A stretch of DNA of 64,000 bases, taken from positions 1,032,028 to 1,096,027 of the forward strand of contig NW_019091368.1 of the NCBI RefSeq assembly GCF_001949145.1. Direction: 5' to 3'. The notes beneath the pieces are model-generated. The model was not told the origin of the DNA and did not search any database. It worked only from the letters and a program-made list of their open reading frames with translations. The DNA comes from Acanthaster planci. Its lineage: Eukaryota; Echinodermata; Asteroidea; Valvatida; Acanthasteridae. This document shows positions 59,901-64,000 of the stretch, piece after piece (position 1 is the stretch's first letter; every line of letters starts with the position of its first letter). Position numbers and translations under genes: made by a program.

Positions 59901-62260
59901 TCCTCACTCGTGAACATTTATATGTTGACTTGACATTGTACATGTAGTATGGTTCAAGTCAGGATACATATATGTAAATCTAACAATACGGAAGAGGCAA
60001 AACCTCAAAAATATGAGAGAAATGTGGCTGCATTTATGAAAGTACTGATTTAAAATGAATAAAAGAGGCAACCTAAGAGCACACACAAAATATTTAGAGA
60101 GGTGTCCAATGGATTACACATGCTTCCTACTTGTGAGCCTCAAAATAACCTGTCAAATATTGACGGGATTATTTAAGATATCTTTGGGAAGAACCTTGAA
60201 AACACTTTGGAGGAAGATAGGTATCGCTGCTTCAAAAACTGCACACCCAAACCTTCAAAGAAAAACTTCCAGTAACCTTTACTGCAGCTAAATGGCATAT
60301 ATGTATATCTTAACACAAGCTTGGGAACAAGATAGTGGCAGAAGTAACGGATGTGAATGCAAAACTGCCGTAGAAAAATGGTTGAAACCAAACCACGGTG
60401 CCAATGGCTAACAATCTGCAATAAAACACAGTAACACTGAGAACAATCACATGGACTCTGACTAGTTTGACTAGCCAGAACATGTGTCTGCGCTTTTTTA
60501 TTCGGCCACCAATCAGAACATTTACGGTAGATCTGAACATTGCGTAAGCATAGGAGAGATCATCACAAATACAAAATTTGACATAGGAACAGCATACGAC
60601 AGTTTAAAGCTTGGGTTATTCCACAATAACATCCCTACCCTATACTGGTCTTCTTGTATCAAGATTAAGTGTGTCCAACAAATATCTAAGTGAAGGTACC
60701 CAACTTGTAGCACATTTCTATGAATGAAACAAACGTCAGCATCTGCATATGATGGTGACAGAGTGTCCGTGCCTTGACCTGACTAACATTGCTTTTCCCC
60801 CCTTGCCATTCAGGGCTTGGTATGCACACAGAGTGCATTTACTGGTGGACCACAGTGCTTCAGATGACATGATCAATGACCCCTGACCTGTGCGGCAACT
60901 CCTTCCTGGAAAGTTCTTACATGTAAGTGTGACCCGTCATTCTGAACGTTTGACAATTCCTCTCTCCCACTGTTAATTTTCATACTTTGAAGTGATTCAA
61001 AGTAAGTTTTGGCAGACGCTTGTAATTGTTCCAGGTGATGAAAGTTGGGTCATTCGTGAGTACATGTATGTTGGTTAGAAATTCCAGATAACAACTTATA
61101 CATGCAATTCTTTGGCTTGTTTTTGGAACGCTAGGTCGCTATCACCTCAATTTAAAGCTGCGCTGATGAGAATCCTTTCTACAAGGCCATTTTTTTTTCT
61201 TTTTCATGAAAATGAAACCAACGAAACCACCATGTAAAGCTTACCTTCCTGCTGGTCTTTGGCTGCTTGGGACATCTCTTCAATGCCTTCAATCTCCGGC
61301 TTGTTGATGCCTTGTCTGGCCTCTGCGATGAGCCGCCTCGCTCGCAGTCTCAACTCCTTCTGTCTCTCGTTCTCTTCCTGAATCAATGAGAGCAGTCAGT
61401 GTCATGCGTAATTCCTGACCTAATTGAGTCAACTTGGAGTCAACCCCCCCTCAAAAATAAAAAGAACAGCACACCAGGGATCTAGTAAACTACAAAATGC
61501 CAAACTTAAGGTGTATGTAAAATCATATTGAGATTGGAGGATTAAGGACTCTTCAGGCCATAAAAAGTCATATCGAGCAACAAATTACTTTAAAAAGACG
61601 TCTGTGATTACTCAGAATCCATTTTAGGGAAAACAAAAATCAAACAAACTTTGAATAAAATCTGCAATTTTCCTCTCAATGCAGATCCAGGCAATTGTAA
61701 TAAAAGTCTACTCACTGAGCAAAAACTACCAGTATTACAGACGTAAAAACGCATAGAAGCAGGAAAAAGCAGTGGGAATTGCATGAACACTTTAGCTGGT
61801 AATCCAATTTCAACCAGCGGGGATATTTCCAGCTTAGCTTGAAGAACCATTAAGTACTCCATGTAGTTCCAGGAAATTGGTACTCCGTTCCTAAATTGGT
61901 ACTCCGTTCCTAAATTGGTACTCCGTTCCTAAGTTGGTACTCCGTTCCTAAGTTGGTACTTGGTTCCTAAATTGGTACTCCGTTCCTAAATTGGTACTCC
62001 GTTCCTAAGTTGGTACTTGGTTCCTAAATTGGTACGCCGTTCCTAAATTGGTACTCTGTTCCTAAATTGGTACTCCGTTCCTAAATTGGTACTTGGTTCC
62101 TAAATTGGTACTCCATTCCTACCTCATTGGCTTCCTCCTTCTCATCAGCTTTCTCCTTGGCTGGCCTTCGAATGCTCTGCTTGGTGGCAGCATCTCGTCG
62201 TGCTTGGTCTAGGAGCTTCCTAGCTCTGGCTTTCAACTGTTCCTCCCTTGTTAGCTCTTT
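44908..62260 (-). CDS. ehbp1: EH-domain-binding protein 1 (EHBP1), C-terminal 372 residues across ten exons; 5' part beyond the window
   Basis: EHBP1 is a cytoplasmic adaptor linking EHD ATPases, actin and Rab8/10/13-type GTPases on recycling endosome tubules. Ten exons (62260-62123, 61377-61245, 54585-54556, 50755-50588, 50314-50151, 49927-49807, 49154-49061, 47222-47149, 46899-46785, 44989-44908) join in one frame of 1119 nt including TAG. In this partial numbering, 1-90 hold two basic helical repeats ([13 protein letters not shown] and [13 protein letters not shown]), 101-156 a Ser-rich basic segment, 157-211 an acidic linker, and about 212-360 the bMERB domain (bivalent Mical/EHBP Rab binding) with its hallmark blocks [52 protein letters not shown] and [16 protein letters not shown]. 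The end CSIQ is a CaaX box. The EHBP1 assignment over MICAL-like proteins rests on these blocks and the CaaX end. The C2 domain, CH domain and NPF motifs would lie beyond 64000. Confidence 0.93.
44990..46784. other. ehbp1: EHBP1 intron with enhancer-like block
   Basis: 45120-45520 is GC-balanced and rich in ATTA, TTTATTG and CCTAATCC-type words, with a CCAAGCT/AGCTTGG hairpin at 45283-45300. A17 occurs at 45982-45998. A 162-codon plus-strand open frame (46000-46488) lacks recognisable domains and is probably fortuitous. Confidence 0.4.
46785..46899 (-). CDS. ehbp1: EHBP1 exon i: bMERB domain, last helix
   Basis: 115 nt, phase 1 to phase 2. Acceptor TCATCTCTTGGCAG|ATT, donor GAGAGA|GTGAGT. 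It encodes [20 protein letters not shown] then [18 protein letters not shown], the C-terminal bMERB helix with the LVxLVNKRDxLVxxLDxQE signature. Reading through the donor meets a TGA two codons on, so retention would truncate the protein just before its CaaX exon. Confidence 0.95.
47149..47222 (-). CDS. ehbp1: EHBP1 exon h: bMERB domain, [17 protein letters not shown] block
   Basis: 74 nt, phase 2 to phase 1. The acceptor is CCAACCACCTAG|GGA, a TAG acceptor after a CCCCC/AACC stretch that is only weakly pyrimidine-rich. The donor is GAAG|GTAAGG. It encodes [20 protein letters not shown] then MMEIE, the central bMERB helix. Confidence 0.95.
47223..49060. other. ehbp1: EHBP1 intron with enhancer-like block and repeat
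   Basis: 47690-48010 is complex, GC-rich sequence including CAATTGAGGCAACACCGCTA and ATCCATCTCAATTG, in contrast with the AT-rich surroundings. Dispersed repeat copy A occupies 48854-49010. Nothing coding is seen. Confidence 0.4.
48854..49010. repeat. Dispersed echinoderm-like repeat, copy A
   Basis: It shares an extended, gapped alignment with 63830-63943: TGACAAGTTACTGGCCCAAA, TTTGTATTGCTAGC, CAGCACGTAAATT and CTAAGCAA correspond to equivalent stretches there. It is probably an old interspersed repeat, in the EHBP1 intron about 50 bp past the donor at 49060. The class (SINE or MITE) is unclear. Confidence 0.5.
49061..49154 (-). CDS. ehbp1: EHBP1 exon g: bMERB domain, [15 protein letters not shown] block
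   Basis: 94 nt, phase 1 to phase 2. Acceptor GTTGATCCCCCAG|GTA, donor AATGCCAT|GTAAGT. It encodes [20 protein letters not shown] followed by [10 protein letters not shown]. The WF.LVNKKN.LIRR sequence is one of the most conserved stretches of the bMERB family. A dispersed repeat copy begins about 50 bp past the donor. Confidence 0.95.
49155..49806. other. ehbp1: EHBP1 intron, 652 bp
   Basis: AT-rich sequence with no recognisable feature apart from the flanking splice sites. Plus-strand open frames here overlap the neighbouring exons in antisense. Confidence 0.6.
49807..49927 (-). CDS. ehbp1: EHBP1 exon f: bMERB domain, first helix
   Basis: 121 nt, phase 0 to phase 1. Acceptor TTGTATTTGTCTCAG|GAG, donor GAGGATG|GTAAGA. 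It encodes [20 protein letters not shown], then [20 protein letters not shown]. The [20 protein letters not shown] pattern is the characteristic first-helix signature of bMERB domains in EHBP1 and MICAL-family proteins, which contributes to binding Rab8-family GTPases. Confidence 0.95.
50151..50314 (-). CDS. ehbp1: EHBP1 exon e: acidic linker before bMERB
   Basis: 164 nt, phase 1 to phase 0. Acceptor GGCCATGATCAG|ATG, donor GAAGAG|GTGGGT. It encodes about 54 residues that are very rich in Glu and Asp ([13 protein letters not shown]..., ...KATEEEE), probably disordered. The codons are full of GAA/GAG, so the plus strand shows a CTTCTTCT run at 50151-50161. Confidence 0.9.
50588..50755 (-). CDS. 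ehbp1: EHBP1 exon d: Ser-rich basic linker
   Basis: 168 nt, phase 1-1. Acceptor TTTTGCACTGAACAG|GGG, donor ACAAAAG|GTTAGA. It encodes a low-complexity segment beginning [11 protein letters not shown] and containing [20 protein letters not shown], followed by a short proline run (QPPPPNK). RLSRGS resembles a basophilic kinase target (PKA/AKT-type RxxS), so the linker may be phosphoregulated; that is inference. It lies between the helical repeats and the acidic linker that leads into the bMERB domain. Confidence 0.9.
50756..54555. other. ehbp1: EHBP1 intron, 3.8 kb
   Basis: Mostly AT-rich sequence without recognisable exons or repeats. It has T10 near 53711 and a short purine run at 51850-51872. 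Nothing else could be supported. Confidence 0.5.
54556..54585 (-). CDS. ehbp1: EHBP1 candidate microexon, 30 or 27 nt, tandem NAGNAG acceptor
   Basis: Acceptor CCTTTTGGTGCAG|CAG|GATCC and donor CAGTTTG|GTAAGG flank 30 nt in phase 1-1, encoding [10 protein letters not shown]. The second CAG would give a 27-nt version lacking the first Ala. Inclusion and skipping both keep the EHBP1 frame. It stands alone in an intron of about 10 kb. Support is limited to splice-site quality, phase and an open frame; I do not recall this peptide from other EHBP1 proteins. Confidence 0.55.
54586..61244. other. ehbp1: EHBP1 intron, 6.7 kb, with a long enhancer-like stretch
   Basis: 55400-57330 is unusually GC-balanced and complex for an intron here, with several open frames on both strands that lack splice or family support. 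A perfect YY1-type GCCGCCATCTTG lies at 57731-57742. A GGTCGGGGGGGAGAGGGAGA run occurs near 58074. TACATG tandem words occur near 59033. No further EHBP1 exon was recognised. Confidence 0.45.
61245..61377 (-). CDS. ehbp1: EHBP1 exon b: second basic helical repeat
   Basis: 133 nt, phase 0 to phase 1, 44 residues plus one base. Acceptor CATTGATTCAG|GAA, donor CAGGAAG|GTAAGC. It encodes [20 protein letters not shown] then [15 protein letters not shown] and a Gln/Lys-rich end KDQQE. The heptad-like charged pattern predicts a helix. It joins in frame either to the candidate 30-nt microexon at 54585-54556 or, by skipping, directly to the exon at 50755, because both begin in phase 1. Confidence 0.9.
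61378..61876. other. ehbp1: EHBP1 intron between exons a and b, unique part
   Basis: About 500 bp of unique AT-rich sequence upstream of the exon b acceptor. Together with the minisatellite it makes a 745-bp intron. A half-matching fragment (GTTCCAGGAAATTGG, 61866-61880) just before the first full unit may be a decayed extra repeat copy. Confidence 0.6.
61877..62123. repeat. 19-bp minisatellite, 13 copies, abutting an EHBP1 splice donor
   Basis: Thirteen head-to-tail units of exactly 19 bp begin at 61877, 61896, and so on to 62105. The consensus is TTGGTACTCCGTTCCTAAA. Variants are a final G (units 3, 4, 7), TTGG replacing TCCG (units 5, 8, 12), a G in unit 9 and a T in unit 10. Unit 13 ends ...TCCATTCCTACC. 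Read on the minus strand, its last three bases are the terminal exon G and the donor GT of the exon ending at 62123. No indels occur between units, which suggests recent expansion. Confidence 0.97.
62123..62260 (-). CDS. ehbp1: EHBP1 exon a: first basic helical repeat
   Basis: 138 nt, phase 0 at both ends, 46 residues. Acceptor CTTCTGTCACAG|AAA, donor AATGAG|GTAGGAATGG. It encodes [20 protein letters not shown], then a Lys/Glu-rich tail ending EEANE. The helix repeats the pattern RAR(K/R)Lhx(D/E)AR, seen again in the next exon, so the two may have arisen by duplication. The 5' splice site lies inside the last unit of a 19-bp minisatellite that fills the start of the following intron. The frame is open back to an ATG at 62284, but that lies before the acceptor and is most likely intronic. 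Confidence 0.9.
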
Positions 62261-63829
62261 CTGTGACAGAAGGAGAGGGGGCATTTCAAAGCAGTTAACT
62301 AACTAGGAAGACTTGAAAATCAACACTTCAAATTCTGTTCCTGGTCTGTGTTTAAGTATGACAACAACTACAAAGCCAACATGTAAATTTATAGCAATTA
62401 ACAGGTTTCTATAATTTAAATATTTGCACACAGGTACCCACCATGTCCATGGTTTCATTTTGAAACAAGTTCCAAAGCATTCAAGCAAGTTTTCAAAGTG
62501 TTCCAAAAACATTAACCCTAACAGTCCTCAATCCTTCACCTGTTGGAGGACTGAGGACTGTTAGGGTTAATGATGTGACCTTTTCCTTCAAATGGTACAC
62601 ACCACCAGAATATAGTCATTTGAAAAAACAAACCATGCATGAATGTCTCTTAATGTCTTATATTTGTTGTTTTAGTGAAATGCTGGAAAGTGTGAAAGCC
62701 AAGTATCCAGAGTAAGTTTCCAGTTTTATTTTACATACCCGATGCACACATCCAGCAGAAAACTGTCTACTTGTAAACAGGTCAAAATCATGACCTTAAC
62801 AAAAAATTCTGTTACACAACTCTACTCCTACAATGTACATGTACATGTAGAGTATTACCACAGAATATTTCTGAAGCTTCACAAACGAGCACGTACAGAG
62901 AACACGAGTACCTGACAAATGACATAAACTTTCTACCTACAACCAACAGTGAAAAAGTTGCCTGTCTTCTACACTGCATGCATACTCACACACAGAGCTG
63001 CCTGCATACCATGTACATGGACTGTATACTGCACTAGTACTTTTGTAAATGGAGCATTTGAAGTACACTCCCCAGGAAAGATAACACTAAGCTACAGGTA
63101 TGTATTCCAACAGCACAAGTCCCGGACAGGTGGCTCTTTGGGAATGTGCATGGCAACTTCTGCTTTCAATACACGGGTCTTGTCCTTAAAGGCTAGAAAT
63201 GCTTAAATGGCTAAGAATCTACACTCTTTTTCAACTACTACTGGTGTTGAGACAGCTCAGCAACTAGTACAAGTAATTATGAAAAAGTGTTTAGCATAAG
63301 CAGATAAAACTGCCTCCATGACAATGGTTCATGTTTGTCAACTGGATTTGGTCATCAAATATACATGTAATCTCCTCGGAGTTTTCTTTATTTATGACAA
63401 ATCCCATTGCTTCTAAGAGTTTCTGGTACACTGTAGGTTTATCTCATAATACAGAATACAGGTAATCAACTTATACTAAATGGCCTACAGTACACAACAG
63501 TTTTGGGCACATCTCTCCAAATCTTGCCAAAGCTGCTTTCTTTCCCTTTAAACTATTCAAAATCCTCCTGAAAATAATGTGCTTTGTGACTCCCAACTTC
63601 TCACCTAAAACACACCAGGCTTCAAGTTTTTTCTTGAATCAAAACATAAGTCCTGCTCACGCCTATTCTAAAGAAATAATTTGGTACGACCTAATTTGGA
63701 TGGCTGAAGTTTCTAAGACAAGTGTTTCTCCGACATACATGTAAACATGTAATTTGCGTTTTGTCAGGAGTCTAGTATGTGGCACTGGCTGACTATAAAT
63801 CTGGGCCCAAGCGCGAGAAAAACCTCGCT
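62261..63829. other. ehbp1: EHBP1 intron continuing past the window edge
   Basis: It contains the 26-bp hairpin at 62510-62572 and TACATGTACATGTAG words near 62838. No exon was recognised up to the edge, so the next upstream EHBP1 exon is beyond 64000. Confidence 0.55.
62510..62572. repeat. 26-bp inverted repeat / hairpin in EHBP1 intron
   Basis: Left arm 62510-62535 and right arm 62547-62572 are reverse complements except for one position; an 11-nt spacer (TCACCTGTTGG) forms the loop. On the minus strand, which is the EHBP1 sense, the one mismatch becomes a G-U wobble, so the RNA stem would be continuous. At 63 nt it is pre-miRNA sized. Each arm contains two copies of AGGACTG or its complement. 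Confidence 0.9.
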
Positions 63830-63962
63830 TGATAAATCAGGTAACCAGCCAAAACTCCATGTATATTGTTTTGTATTTAGCTGGGTTTTTTTGGTTAGCA
63901 CGCAAATTGTTTTCCTGCTTAAGCAAATTTTGTGCTTAAGCAGCTCTATGAAATTGGCCCCT
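63830..63962. repeat. Dispersed echinoderm-like repeat, copy B, with 11-bp palindrome
   Basis: This copy resembles 48854-49010. It ends in an exact inverted repeat CTGCTTAAGCA (63915-63925) / TGCTTAAGCAG (63933-63943) around a 7-nt loop, followed by CTCTATGAAATTGGCCCCTG. From memory, this ending occurs in interspersed repeats of echinoderm genomes; a search would confirm it. Confidence 0.5.
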
Positions 63963-64000
63963 GATAACTACGACAGCATTTTGGAGTTGTAACCCGACTA

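Noticed and set aside
61877-62123. CRISPR-like array
   Set aside because: The 19-bp units are contiguous with no spacers; it is a minisatellite in a eukaryotic intron.

Overview
The window is animal nuclear DNA. Coding exons are short and bounded by canonical GT/AG splice sites, introns run to several kb, and GC is roughly 40%. The recurring words TACATGTA and TAGGCCTAT, plus two diverged copies of a GCTTAAGCA-type dispersed repeat, suggest an echinoderm (perhaps a sea star) or a near relative. That assignment is an inference from repeat vocabulary, not a database match.

Two genes can be recognised, both on the minus strand. At the high-coordinate end (44908-62260), ten exons with fully compatible phases encode the C-terminal 372 residues of EHBP1 (EH-domain-binding protein 1). 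This part holds two short basic helical repeats, a candidate 30-nt microexon, a Ser-rich basic segment, an acidic linker, the complete bMERB Rab-binding coiled-coil domain and a C-terminal CaaX box (CSIQ). The C2, CH and NPF-bearing parts lie beyond the right edge. At the low-coordinate end (2366-2498), one exon encodes what looks like the N-terminus of an Otx homeodomain protein: a PPFSVNGISL...DSLHPAMNY block ending in a phase-1 donor at the position where vertebrate OTX genes carry an intron. The homeobox exons would lie to the left of the window.

Between the EHBP1 stop codon and the otx start codon are about 42 kb with no other recognisable gene. In human 2p15, EHBP1 and OTX1 are also neighbours, on the same strand and in the same order. 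The interval is therefore best read as the upstream regulatory landscape of otx, held next to a bystander gene. It contains CpG-rich blocks, homeodomain/CRE/Otx-type motif clusters, a foldback MITE, a degenerate tandem repeat, hairpins, a potential G-quadruplex tract and two possible orphan exons (11986-12026 minus, 27778-27821 plus). Some EHBP1 introns hold long GC-balanced, motif-rich stretches that could also be enhancers.

The most distinctive local structures are: a 13-copy, 19-bp minisatellite whose last unit is the 5' splice site of an EHBP1 exon; a 26-bp near-perfect hairpin of pre-miRNA size in the next EHBP1 intron; a 19-bp perfect hairpin with a GCGA loop in the first otx intron; and a microexon with a tandem NAGNAG acceptor.
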